In this document: positions 22,860 through 29,643 of the stretch, one piece after another
How the letters are laid out: every line of letters starts with the position of its first letter
Position numbering within the stretch: the first letter of the stretch is position 1
Virus record (IMG/VR): IMGVR_UViG_3300045994_000321
Span: 1-39,073 of that record
DNA length: 39,073 bases
DNA from: a virus
Strand: one strand, 5' to 3'
The notes under the pieces: model-generated
The model's input: the letters and a program-made list of their open reading frames with translations, nothing else
Database searches by the model: none
Told to the model about the DNA's origin: nothing
Translations under genes and position numbers: made by a program

Positions 22860-23252
22860 CTAGCCTTTGGTGCCAGTGGCTTCACGGGTGTGTTGCGTAA
22901 GAGCATCCAGTAGGCGCACCGCAGTCTGCCACTGATCAGGAGGCATGGCCTGCATCAACTGCATAACTTTGGTGCGCGGGTCCTCTTCTCCATGCAATTC
23001 TGCATAGCTGGGTGGGGTATCCATCCAGCCAAGGCCCAACGACAGCTTCTCTTCTATTTCTCGCGCCTGTGAGTCGCCCATCGCATATTCCTTGCCTGGG
23101 CGGTCGGTTCGCTTGTTCTTGTTTCGAATGCGTGCGAGCTGCGTATGGTTACGTTCGTAGCCAAGCGCTTCATTTAAATTCGCCAAGATCCCATCGTGCT
23201 TCCTAATGAGCATTTCCAGGCGCATGCGGCGAGTTTCATCAATAGTTTGCAC
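22860..23252 (-). CDS. Lysogeny repressor (CI-position, no peptidase domain)
   Basis: 130 residues from a GTG at 23252; the upstream ATG (23303) would put coding sequence through two operators, and a start at 23225 lacks a ribosome binding site. ETRRMRLEMLIRKHDGIL, then LNEALGYERNHTQLARIRNK and ARE-IEEKLSLGLGWMD have the layout of phage helix-turn-helix repressors that end in GWMD. Only about 50 residues follow, so there is no S24 LexA-like self-cleavage domain. It is read away from the right operator region and upstream of the zinc-ribbon gene, as cI is upstream of rex. It should bind the CCCAATGGG-type operators on both sides. Confidence 0.7.
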   Translation of the reverse strand: MQTIDETRRMRLEMLIRKHDGILANLNEALGYERNHTQLARIRNKNKRTDRPGKEYAMGDSQAREIEEKLSLGLGWMDTPPSYAELHGEEDPRTKVMQLMQAMPPDQWQTAVRLLDALTQHTREATGTKG

Positions 23253-23273
23253 GCCTTGATGTTGCTTGATTTG

Positions 23274-23333
23274 TCCCCAATGGGGATATTTTCCAATGGG
23301 CATTGACAAACAATACCCAAAGGGTAATAGAAT
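23274..23333 (+). promoter_or_regulatory. Right early promoter with three operators
   Basis: Three related sites lie at 23274-23286 (TCCCCAATGGGGA), 23290-23302 (TTTCCAATGGGCA) and 23314-23326 (TACCCAAAGGGTA). TTGACA (23303-23308) directly follows the second and precedes the third by five bases; a TAGAAT-like -10 is at 23328-23333. Spacing of the last two centres is 24 bp, the same as at the left promoter. The first gene starts within about 10 bases, so its message may be leaderless. The repressor gene starts divergently from this region. Confidence 0.75.
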
Positions 23334-23340
23334 GTGAGCT

Positions 23341-23577
23341 ATGCAACTCAATGCCTGGCTCGAATCTAAGTACGGTCGCGGAAAGCTATTGGCTGAATCC
23401 ATTGGCGTGCCTCAATCATTTGTGTCAAAGATGGCTAATGGTGAAAAGGCAATTCCGGCGGAGCATTGCAAGGCAATATTTCGTTTTACTGAAGGCCAGG
23501 TCACTCTGCAGGAGATGCGCCCAAACGACTGGCACAAATACTGGCCCGAGCTCGCCGAAGAAGGGCAGGGTGCTTGA
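23341..23577 (+). CDS. Cro-like (YdaS-type) regulator
   Basis: 78 residues: MQLNAWLESKYGRGKLLAES, then IGVPQSFVSKMANGEKAIPA (helix-turn-helix at about 14-36), EHCKAIFRFTEGQVTLQEMR and a PNDWHKYWPELAE end. The pattern is that of Cro/YdaS-like phage proteins coded divergently from repressors. It is the first rightward early gene, starting at or just after the predicted +1, and is followed without a gap by a microprotein gene (TGAATG). It should compete with the repressor for the shared operators. Confidence 0.8.
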   Translation: MQLNAWLESKYGRGKLLAESIGVPQSFVSKMANGEKAIPAEHCKAIFRFTEGQVTLQEMRPNDWHKYWPELAEEGQGA

Positions 23578-23682
23578 ATGGCTACTAAAGGTGATAACGG
23601 CGGTTTGCATGATGCAGATCGTCGTTTTTTTTGTCATGTAGAGCCACACAACAGCTCTCAACAAAGTTGCGAGGTCGTATGA
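23578..23682 (+). CDS. 34-residue microprotein between Cro-like and next regulator
   Basis: ATG at 23578 directly follows the Cro-like stop, with AGGG eight bases upstream, and the TGA overlaps the next start as ATGA. The peptide begins MATKGDNGGLHDADRRFFCH and ends in SCEVV; it has two Cys and three His. The frame fills the gap between two real genes exactly, which argues for translation. It could be a tiny regulator, or merely keep translation coupled. Confidence 0.5.
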   Translation: MATKGDNGGLHDADRRFFCHVEPHNSSQQSCEVV

Positions 23683-24050
23683 ACCAAGTTGCCATACCGG
23701 TGGAAATTCGTCCTGAAGAGGTTGCCCGCAAGCACAGCCTGGGAGATGCGATTCAGATGTGTGCGGAGTTGGCTGGCTTCTGCCTGGATAAGGAACTGCA
23801 GCAGATCATGGGTGTGGATAAGGCGCAGTTTAGTCGCTGGTCGTCAGGCACCGAGGGGATTGTGTGGCCTAAGTTCACCAGGCTGATGGATGCCTGTGGT
23901 AACGATGCGCCGCTCATGTGGATGATGCACCAGCGCGGCTATGACCTGCACAGCATACGCAAGCTGGAGAGCGAGACCGAGAAGGTCAACCGCCAGCTAC
24001 GTGAAGAGAATGCCGCGCTGCGTCGTGTCCTTATGGGCGGTGCATCATGA
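23679..24050 (+). CDS. DNA-binding early regulator (CII position)
   Basis: 123 residues from the ATG at 23679 (GAGG just upstream); a longer reading from 23631 lies within the microprotein. A helix-turn-helix is visible near 40-65 (LDKELQQIMGVDKAQFSRWS), followed by VWPKFTRLMDACGNDAPLMW and a Leu-zipper-like C-terminal helix (KLESETEKVNRQLREENAAL). The position, second regulatory gene after Cro, is that of lambda cII, and the coiled-coil tail suggests oligomers. No sequence relation to CII is claimed. Its stop overlaps the next start (ATGA). Confidence 0.6.
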   Translation: MNQVAIPVEIRPEEVARKHSLGDAIQMCAELAGFCLDKELQQIMGVDKAQFSRWSSGTEGIVWPKFTRLMDACGNDAPLMWMMHQRGYDLHSIRKLESETEKVNRQLREENAALRRVLMGGAS

Positions 24051-24442
24051 AAACCGAGATTTTCTCGGCATCATCGGATGCAGGGACGAACTCCCCCAAC
24101 AATATCAATGATGTCTGTGCGCAATCCGTTGGTCTGTCTGGTATCACACAGTGGAGTTCTGACGGTCGCCGTTGCGGCCGTCCACGCGGCGAGCTGCGAG
24201 AGATGCTGGACAGCTGGTCCCGCCAAAACCCCGAATTCACGATGGGGCAGATGTGCCGATCGCTAGGCATGCCAATGCAGGCGGCTAACAACACACTGCG
24301 GCGTGCCCTGGTGTCCGGTGACTTGCACGTGTCTGGATACACCAGAACGCCAGAGGCAAAGCGCCCAGTTGCAGTCTATGAACGCGCCACCAGCCAGTCT
24401 GGTGCTCTGAATCTTTCCAACCAAATGCGCGTCTGGTTATGA
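24047..24442 (+). CDS. Winged-helix-like protein before the primase-helicase
   Basis: 131 residues. The first 40 look disordered; residues 43-105 (GRPRGELREMLDSWSRQNPE, then FTMGQMCRSLGMPMQAANNT, LRRALVSGDLH) look like a winged helix-turn-helix. It overlaps both neighbours by four bases. Proteins in this place in other phages can load the replication helicase or bind the origin (like lambda O), which is a possibility here because an iteron array lies 2.7 kb downstream and the next gene is the replication protein. Confidence 0.55.
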   Translation: MKTEIFSASSDAGTNSPNNINDVCAQSVGLSGITQWSSDGRRCGRPRGELREMLDSWSRQNPEFTMGQMCRSLGMPMQAANNTLRRALVSGDLHVSGYTRTPEAKRPVAVYERATSQSGALNLSNQMRVWL

Positions 24443-24519
24443 AAAAACAAAATGTGGTGTGGTGCCACGATGCACAAATAGTGCGCTGGGGGGGGGCTTT
24501 TGGCACTTTCGATCGATGA
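24439..24519 (+). CDS. Short frame ending in the G9 tract region; possible true start of the replication gene
   Basis: An ATG at 24439 overlaps the previous stop (ATGA), just as at the neighbouring junctions. The frame runs 26 residues (MKKQNVVWCHDAQIVRW, then GGAFGTFDR) and crosses nine G (24488-24496) before stopping at TGA 24517-24519. With eight G it would join the replication gene in frame. It may be a leader peptide, a misread homopolymer or a slippage site. Confidence 0.35.
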   Translation: MKKQNVVWCHDAQIVRWGGAFGTFDR

Positions 24520-27007
24520 CGTCTTAACCCAGATCGAACAGCGCGGTATTGCGGTACCCGCCGATCTGGTCGCCGACGGCAAAAAAATCACCTGGGCTGG
24601 CAATGCGCGCAAGCCTAGAAAAAAGAACGCGTGGGCGGCTCTTCATGAATGGACAAGCCCCAAAACGGGCAAGGTCTACATTGTGGGCCGATACGGCATG
24701 GGCAGCGACTGGTGGGCAATCGAGCCCACGCAGATCGAATGGTCACCGGCAGAAAAGTCAGCCTATATCGAAAAGCAAAAGAAGATCGAGAAGGATGCAG
24801 AGGAAGACCGAAAGGCCCTGGCCACCGCTGCAGTTGAAAAGGCCACCAAGCTTTGGACGCGCGCACGAACTGATGGCGCAAGCGACTACCTGCAGCGCAA
24901 ACAAGTTGGTGCCTATGGCGTTCGCTATGCATTCGGGTCGGTGGTGGTTCCACTGGTGGATGTGGCCGGCAATCTTCACGGGTTGCAGTGGATCAACAAA
25001 GACGGCGACAAGGTGTTTGGCACTGGCACCGTCAAGGAATCACACTTCCACCTCCTGGGTGACCTGGCGCCAGATCTACCAGTGTGCTTTGCCGAAGGCT
25101 ATGCAACAGCCGCCAGTGCGCACATGGCCACCGGCTGGCCAACGGTCACATGTTTCGACGCGGGCAACATCATGCCGGTCATGGCTGCTTGGCGCAAACT
25201 TTACCCCGATACCAAGTTTGTCATTGCTGCCGACGACGATCGCCACCTGGTGCGTCGTCTGTGCGAGCGTCTCGAGACGCTAGGGGTAGGCGTCAAACAA
25301 TCAGAGTTTTCAAAGAGCGCCGGCGGCCTGCGCGACATGCACTGGGAGTTGCCTGATAAGCGTGTGGTTGATCTGAAGGCGCGCTGGGCCAAAGACAAAT
25401 GCGATGTCTATTTCATTGAAGGCTCAATTGCTGCCGATGGCGTAACGCAACTGCTTAAATTGGAGAACGCCGGGCGCGCCAAGGCGTTTGCTGCAGCCAA
25501 GCGGTATGAAGCACATGTGGTGCTTCCCGTATTCGCAACACGCGCTGAAAGCTCCACCGACTTCAATGATCTACATGTGCTTGAAGGCTTGCCGGTGGTG
25601 CGTGAGCAGCTTATGGCACCACCTCAGGATCGGAGCCAAAAAAAATCGAACGCCATGCCTCCCGGCGCAGGTGGTTCGAATGGCGGACCCAACGGACCGC
25701 CTTCTGGCCTGATCTTCCCGTACCTTACAGAAAAATGGGAAATCAAGGGCATACGCGAAAACGTCTATTACGCACTGCGTGAAGATCCGCAGTTGCGCGA
25801 GCTCGTGCGGTACAACGAGTTTTCCAACAAGATTGACAAATGCTTTGTACCGCCATGGGGCGGCAAGGCGGGCGAGTGGAAAGAGACACTGGACGATATA
25901 CGCCTGGCTGAGTACCTCGCCAATCGCTACCAACTGATCATCGGCAACCCTGTCACTATTGAACAGGCTGTGCTGATGTCAGCGCACGATAACGCCTATA
26001 ACCCTGTGCGCGACGACTTCGAATCAGTGGCATGGGATGGCATCGAACGCCGCTTTCATTGGATGTCTGATTGCCTTGGCGCTGTCGACTCGGAATATGT
26101 GCGCATGGTCAGCGAATACTTCCTTCTGAGCATGGTTGCGCGTGTGTTTGAACCTGGCTGCCAGATGGACTACATGCTTGTCTTTCAAGGCCTTCAAGGC
26201 GCGGGCAAGACCAGCACGTTGAACATATTGGGCGGCGACTATTACGGCGCTGGATCGTTCCGCATAGGCGATAAGGAATCGCTCCAGGCGCTGCAGGGCA
26301 GGTTGATATTCAATTTCAACGAACTGGATGCGCTGAGCAAATCGGAGTCCACCGCGATCAAGGGATTTATCACTGAGCGAACCGATCGTTTTCGGCCACC
26401 TTATGGCAAGAGTTTTCAGGCGTTCCCCCGTAGTTGCGTATTGACAGGTGACACCAACCAAAGTGAGTTCCTGCGCGACGCGACGGGCGATCGGCGCTTC
26501 TGGGTAGTGCATTGCGCGGAAGTCGATGTTGACCGCATGGCAAAGATGCGCACGCAGTTGATGGCTGAGGCAGTTCACTTCTACAAACTTGGCAACAGAC
26601 GTTATCCGACAAAAGAGGATGAGAAGCGGCTGTTCTTCCCTGAACAGGAGAAATGGAAATTTGTAGACGTTTGGGTAGATGCGATCGCCCGCTACGTGAA
26701 TTCCACTCAATTGGTCGAAGGGTTTGAAGGATGCATTACAGACTTAGGAACGCCGCTGAAGAACTGTGAGCGCACATTCTTTAGCACCTATGAATTGATG
26801 ACCAAGGCACTGTCGATCGACATCGGCAAGGTTGACAGAAATACGTCAATGCAGCGCTCGGTGAGCAATGCAATGAAGATGATTGAAGGATTTGAAAAGG
26901 ATAAATGGCCAAAAGGGTCAAGAGCGAACGGGTATCGGCGCAGCCTGGATGATCCTGCGAAAGTAGAATCCGCGCCGCGAAATGAAGAGGTTCCGGCATG
27001 GGACTGA
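24500..27007 (+). CDS. Toprim primase - VirE-type helicase replication protein
   Basis: 835 residues if the TTG at 24500 is used (see the G9 tract). The N-terminal half carries a Toprim-like primase part: CFAEGYATAASAH near residue 196 and KFVIAADDDRH near 240, after a zinc-free leader. The C-terminal half is a VirE/D5-like helicase: Walker A GLQGAGKT with Lys570, an acidic NELDAL segment near 600, a sensor-like TGDTN and an Arg-finger-like GDRRFW. Together these should open the origin, unwind DNA and prime it. The iteron-like array directly downstream (27087-27377) probably belongs to the same replication system. A hydrophilic Gly/Pro/Asn linker (about 385-405) separates the two halves. Confidence 0.85.
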   Translation: MALSIDDVLTQIEQRGIAVPADLVADGKKITWAGNARKPRKKNAWAALHEWTSPKTGKVYIVGRYGMGSDWWAIEPTQIEWSPAEKSAYIEKQKKIEKDAEEDRKALATAAVEKATKLWTRARTDGASDYLQRKQVGAYGVRYAFGSVVVPLVDVAGNLHGLQWINKDGDKVFGTGTVKESHFHLLGDLAPDLPVCFAEGYATAASAHMATGWPTVTCFDAGNIMPVMAAWRKLYPDTKFVIAADDDRHLVRRLCERLETLGVGVKQSEFSKSAGGLRDMHWELPDKRVVDLKARWAKDKCDVYFIEGSIAADGVTQLLKLENAGRAKAFAAAKRYEAHVVLPVFATRAESSTDFNDLHVLEGLPVVREQLMAPPQDRSQKKSNAMPPGAGGSNGGPNGPPSGLIFPYLTEKWEIKGIRENVYYALREDPQLRELVRYNEFSNKIDKCFVPPWGGKAGEWKETLDDIRLAEYLANRYQLIIGNPVTIEQAVLMSAHDNAYNPVRDDFESVAWDGIERRFHWMSDCLGAVDSEYVRMVSEYFLLSMVARVFEPGCQMDYMLVFQGLQGAGKTSTLNILGGDYYGAGSFRIGDKESLQALQGRLIFNFNELDALSKSESTAIKGFITERTDRFRPPYGKSFQAFPRSCVLTGDTNQSEFLRDATGDRRFWVVHCAEVDVDRMAKMRTQLMAEAVHFYKLGNRRYPTKEDEKRLFFPEQEKWKFVDVWVDAIARYVNSTQLVEGFEGCITDLGTPLKNCERTFFSTYELMTKALSIDIGKVDRNTSMQRSVSNAMKMIEGFEKDKWPKGSRANGYRRSLDDPAKVESAPRNEEVPAWD

Positions 27008-27086
27008 TCACACGCATGCAATGGGCAGTTATGGGAACCGTGGGGCCGATGGGGCGCCGTGGGCCTGCTCGATGCATATGTGTAAG

Positions 27087-27377
27087 CGTCCAGATGCCAT
27101 CACACGTCCAGCAAATAAAAATTGCTGGACGTGTTTGCTGGACGTTGCAAGTCGTTGATTTAGAACGGGTTTTTCGAATCCGTCCAGCACGTCTAGCAAA
27201 CCGCGCACATGCAGGTGTGCGCACATGCAGGCGGGTGCAGGCAGGCGGGCGCACCTGCGCGTACGTATGCGCGCGCGACGTGTTTTCTCTGGACATCTAG
27301 TCGAAGAGTAAATAAGTAAATGGAATCAACCACTTACGACGTCCAGCAAACACGTCCAGCATTTAATTTGCTGGACG
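27087..27377. repeat. Nine copies of ACGTCCAGCAAA-type repeats: iteron-like replication origin
   Basis: Forward copies are at 27087 (partial), 27104-27115, 27181-27189, 27189-27200 (one change), 27339-27350 and 27352-27361. Reverse copies are at 27122-27132, 27134-27145 and 27367-27377. Several pair as inverted repeats. A GC-rich, alternating purine-pyrimidine stretch (about 27201-27280) lies in the middle. The region 27008-27319 has no convincing gene. Position directly after the primase-helicase gene supports an origin; the right-hand copies overlap codons 7-20 of the next gene. Confidence 0.65.
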
Positions 27378-27652
27378 GATTGCCAATCCAGCCCACCAAC
27401 ATCAAGGAACAAATGCCATTGCTTGCCCAGCAATTGCAGTCTTTGGCTGCAAATGTGGGTCGCGAGTCGGTTCAGCGGATGCTGAAAGCCAGCATGGACC
27501 TCAGGGCCGCGTTTGATGCCAATGACTACAGAGCAGTCAATGAGGTATTCAAACGCGGCCATGGATGGGTTGCGGCTCAGGAAAACGGGTTTTGTGTGGG
27601 TGTTCCTGAAAATGCTATGCGTGATTTTGCCAAACGGCATCGGAGATCGTGA
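27320..27652 (+). CDS. Hypothetical protein whose start lies in the iteron array
   Basis: 110 residues from the ATG at 27320 (GAAGAG upstream). Codons 7-20 are made of origin repeats (DVQQTRPAFNLLDG), so the N-terminus is dictated partly by DNA signals. The rest is helical: QMPLLAQQLQSLAANVGRES, then VQRMLKASMDLRAAFDANDY, ending in AKRHRRS. No family is recognised. The stop overlaps the Q-like start (TGATG), so both are read from the same early message. Confidence 0.6.
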   Translation: MESTTYDVQQTRPAFNLLDGLPIQPTNIKEQMPLLAQQLQSLAANVGRESVQRMLKASMDLRAAFDANDYRAVNEVFKRGHGWVAAQENGFCVGVPENAMRDFAKRHRRS

Positions 27653-27993
27653 TGATTCATTGGGTAGACAATCGTTTTGCCTCTTGGGGGCGATGGCTGC
27701 AAATGGGACGTGGCCTGGGCAGTGCAGGGCTGTGCGCATCTTGGGGTGCAGTGGGACGAAGTAATGTCCGTACATCATTCGTGCCGCTCAAGAGCTTGGA
27801 GGACAGTCGTTGTGATGATTGGGTGCGTAGCCTGGAAGTCCAGGAGCAAGCCATCATGTTCGAGGTTTACTGCACGCCGCACACGGCCATTGAGCATTCC
27901 CGTATCTTGAAGATGTCGACGCGCACTTTGTACGCACGTCTGCACAGCCTTCAAGTGGCGTATACGCGACGCGATGAAAAAGCACCAAAATGA
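27652..27993 (+). CDS. Q-like late gene antiterminator / activator candidate
   Basis: 113 residues from the ATG at 27652 with GGAG six bases upstream (a GTG at 27649 is too close to it). The N-terminus (IHWVDNRFASWGRWLQMGRG) and the C-terminal helix-turn-helix (PHTAIEHSRILKMSTRTLYA, then RLHSLQVAYTRR) are like those of small phage late regulators with a sigma-region-4-like fold. It is the last rightward early gene, followed by about 90 bases, a strong terminator, and then the entire late block. That layout equals lambda Q-pR'-tR'. The antitermination role is inferred. Confidence 0.6.
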   Translation: MIHWVDNRFASWGRWLQMGRGLGSAGLCASWGAVGRSNVRTSFVPLKSLEDSRCDDWVRSLEVQEQAIMFEVYCTPHTAIEHSRILKMSTRTLYARLHSLQVAYTRRDEKAPK

Positions 27994-28084
27994 ATTTCGA
28001 ACAGTAAAACGTTTTTGGTAAATTCAGGCAACTGTGGAATTGCTGTAACAGGTGATTTCAGAGTGGTTTGACGACACTCCCGAT

Positions 28085-28129
28085 AGGCCTCAGCAGTCTC
28101 CCCACACCACCTGCTGAGGCCTCTTTTTT
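28085..28129 (+). terminator. Strong terminator between early and late genes (tR'-like)
   Basis: A perfect 12-bp stem (AGGCCTCAGCAG, 28085-28096, with its complement at 28111-28122) closes a 14-base loop and is followed by a C then CTTTTTT. It lies 90 bases downstream of the Q-like gene. It would stop early transcription and, in a lambda-like scheme, be overcome by the late regulator. Confidence 0.8.
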
Positions 28130-28372
28130 ACCCTCACACAAACCGATTGCACTATGCATGTTCAGCGCTTAGCCATAGCGTTGATCGGTCTGAACAGTCG
28201 GTTTGTGTGATGGTGGTAAAGCAAGCTGAAGGCATCGCGCATGGACGGACATCACTGGCATAGCCGTAGGCAAAACCCAGGCAATATCCAGCGTCTCTTC
28301 AAAACGGGCGTCATGCGGATTTAGCTGGTAAGCAACTCCCTGTCACCATCAACCCATCTATGGGGAAATCCC
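28130..28372. other. Non-coding stretch with a long inverted repeat, candidate cos/pac or control element
   Basis: No gene is seen here. TCACACAAACCGA (28134-28146) and its perfect complement (28198-28210) enclose 51 bases, which themselves contain GTTCAG...CTGAAC and CGCT...AGCG, a nested structure. The rest (28214-28372) is unremarkable. A packaging site, terminase-binding region or structured leader RNA would all fit ahead of the late genes. Confidence 0.45.
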
Positions 28373-28963
28373 ATGATCGACGTCCGCACCAATATTGCTG
28401 AAGTGCTAGCCTCCATGGAGCGCTACTCACGCGATGTAGTAGACAAAGCCATCCCTCGCGCACTCAACCGTACTGGTGAGATGGCACGCACAGAAGCATC
28501 AAGGCGCATGCGTGATGATGGCTACAACTACACAGCAGCAGAAATAAAGCAGGCAATGAGTTTGTTTAAAGCAACTCAAGGCCGTTTGGTTGCCAGCATC
28601 AAGGTCAAGCGTAAGGTCAAGAGCCTGATGCAGTTCAGCCCTCGAGAATCCAAGGCTGGCGTGACAGTCAAGGTGCATGGTCAAAAGAAGTTGATCAAGG
28701 GTGCATTCATAGGCCAGCTGCGTAACGGTAGGCAGGGCGTGTATGTAGAGGACAAGGCAGCAGGCAAGACAGTCGTGCGCCACTCCAAGCAATATAAGAA
28801 CGGCGGGCGCGGTGGGTGGCATGACTACCCCATCCGCAAGCTGTACGGCCCTAGCGTGGGCGGTGCGTACTCCACTGCACGCATACAAGAGATCATGGAG
28901 AAGATGATCAGAGATACCTTTGCTGATCGACTCGCACATGAAATTGCATATCTCAGCCGCTAA
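28373..28963 (+). CDS. Minor tail protein Z-like protein, displaced to before terminase
   Basis: 196 residues; GGGGAAAT precedes the ATG. The protein matches the minor tail protein Z layout: AIPRALNRTGEMARTEASRR, then MRDDGYNYTAAEIKQAMSLF, a strand region with SPRESKAGVTVKVHG, AFIGQLRNGRQGVYV, and a C-terminal helix (IQEIMEKMIRDTFADRLAHE). In lambda, Z lies between FII and U and helps complete the tail; here no such gene lies there (between 646 and 335) and this one stands before the terminase genes. It may have moved as part of late-region rearrangement. Confidence 0.7.
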   Translation: MIDVRTNIAEVLASMERYSRDVVDKAIPRALNRTGEMARTEASRRMRDDGYNYTAAEIKQAMSLFKATQGRLVASIKVKRKVKSLMQFSPRESKAGVTVKVHGQKKLIKGAFIGQLRNGRQGVYVEDKAAGKTVVRHSKQYKNGGRGGWHDYPIRKLYGPSVGGAYSTARIQEIMEKMIRDTFADRLAHEIAYLSR

Positions 28964-29003
28964 AAACCCCGGGTCCTTACTGGCTTGAGAAAACGCGCAG
29001 TCC

Positions 29004-29048
29004 ATGACCCCGAAATTCGCCTAGTTTTGAAACTTACTAGGGGGTCAT
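29004..29048. other. Nested palindromes immediately before the terminase small subunit gene
   Basis: ATGACCC (29004-29010) pairs with GGGTCAT (29042-29048), and inside CCTAGT (29020-29025) pairs with ACTAGG (29036-29041) around an 10-base loop. An CCCCGGGTCC box lies a little upstream (about 28973). Packaging sites usually lie beside terminase small subunit genes, so this is a candidate site for terminase binding. Nothing coding was found from 28964 to 29070. Confidence 0.4.
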
Positions 29049-29070
29049 AAAAATAGGTTCACAGAGCACA

Positions 29071-29643
29071 ATGCCCACCCAAAAAGCTATCGCTGAGCAT
29101 CTGTCCCTGGACCAGGGCGCCGTCAGTCGGCACATGGCCGAGATGGGAATCGACTGGAAGAAGGCGAGCATGGATTCCATCCGCGCTGCCTACATCCTGA
29201 AGCTTCGGTCAGCCGCTGCCGGTCACACATCAAGCGATGGCGAGATGGACCTGACGCGCGAACGTGCCCAGACCGAGCGCGTGGACCGTGAGCTAAAGAT
29301 GTTCATGCTGGCCGAGAAGAAAGGCCAGGTGGTTAGCCTGGCTCAGCTGGAGCCCATGCTCCAGCAGATGGTGGGCGCCTTCCGCACAGAGCTGACAAGC
29401 CTGGGCGACAAACTCAAAACCGAGATCGATGCTTTGTACGGCATCGACCTGGACGCCGCACTGGTAGAAGAACATATTCGTGACTCCCTTTCCCAACTTG
29501 CTCGATACGATCCCGAGCTGCGCGGCCCTGGTGCGCCGGTTGGTGAAGGCGCTCGCCCCGCAAGAGAAGCTGACGACCACCGACTGGGCACGCCAGCACC
29601 GGCGGATGTCCAGCAAGGCGTCGGCCAAGCCGGGGATTTATAA
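29071..29643 (+). CDS. Terminase small subunit (Nu1-like)
   Basis: 190 residues. The N-terminal helix-turn-helix (QKAIAEHLSLDQGAVSRHMA, then EMGIDWKKASMDSIRAAYIL) and the following KLRSAAAGH are typical of Nu1-type subunits that recognise the packaging site. The middle is helical (LAQLEPMLQQMVGAFRTEL). The last 50 residues lie within the large subunit gene in another frame and are Gly/Ala/Pro-rich (LRGPGAPVGEGARPAREADD), looking like overprinted sequence. The ATG has only a weak ribosome binding site. Overlap of 164 bases couples it to the large subunit. Confidence 0.75.
   Translation: MPTQKAIAEHLSLDQGAVSRHMAEMGIDWKKASMDSIRAAYILKLRSAAAGHTSSDGEMDLTRERAQTERVDRELKMFMLAEKKGQVVSLAQLEPMLQQMVGAFRTELTSLGDKLKTEIDALYGIDLDAALVEEHIRDSLSQLARYDPELRGPGAPVGEGARPAREADDHRLGTPAPADVQQGVGQAGDL

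Noticed and set aside
26998-27300. A 100-residue frame starting at 26998 with GAAGAGG upstream and overlapping the replication gene stop
   Set aside because: It runs through the iteron array and the GC-rich alternating tract and its product (rich in Arg, Cys, Val, with no pattern) does not look like a protein. Treated as origin region, though the start signal is fair.
28250-28330. Possible promoter or small gene ahead of the gpZ-like gene
   Set aside because: No convincing -35/-10 pair and only short frames without start signals; described as part of the non-coding stretch.
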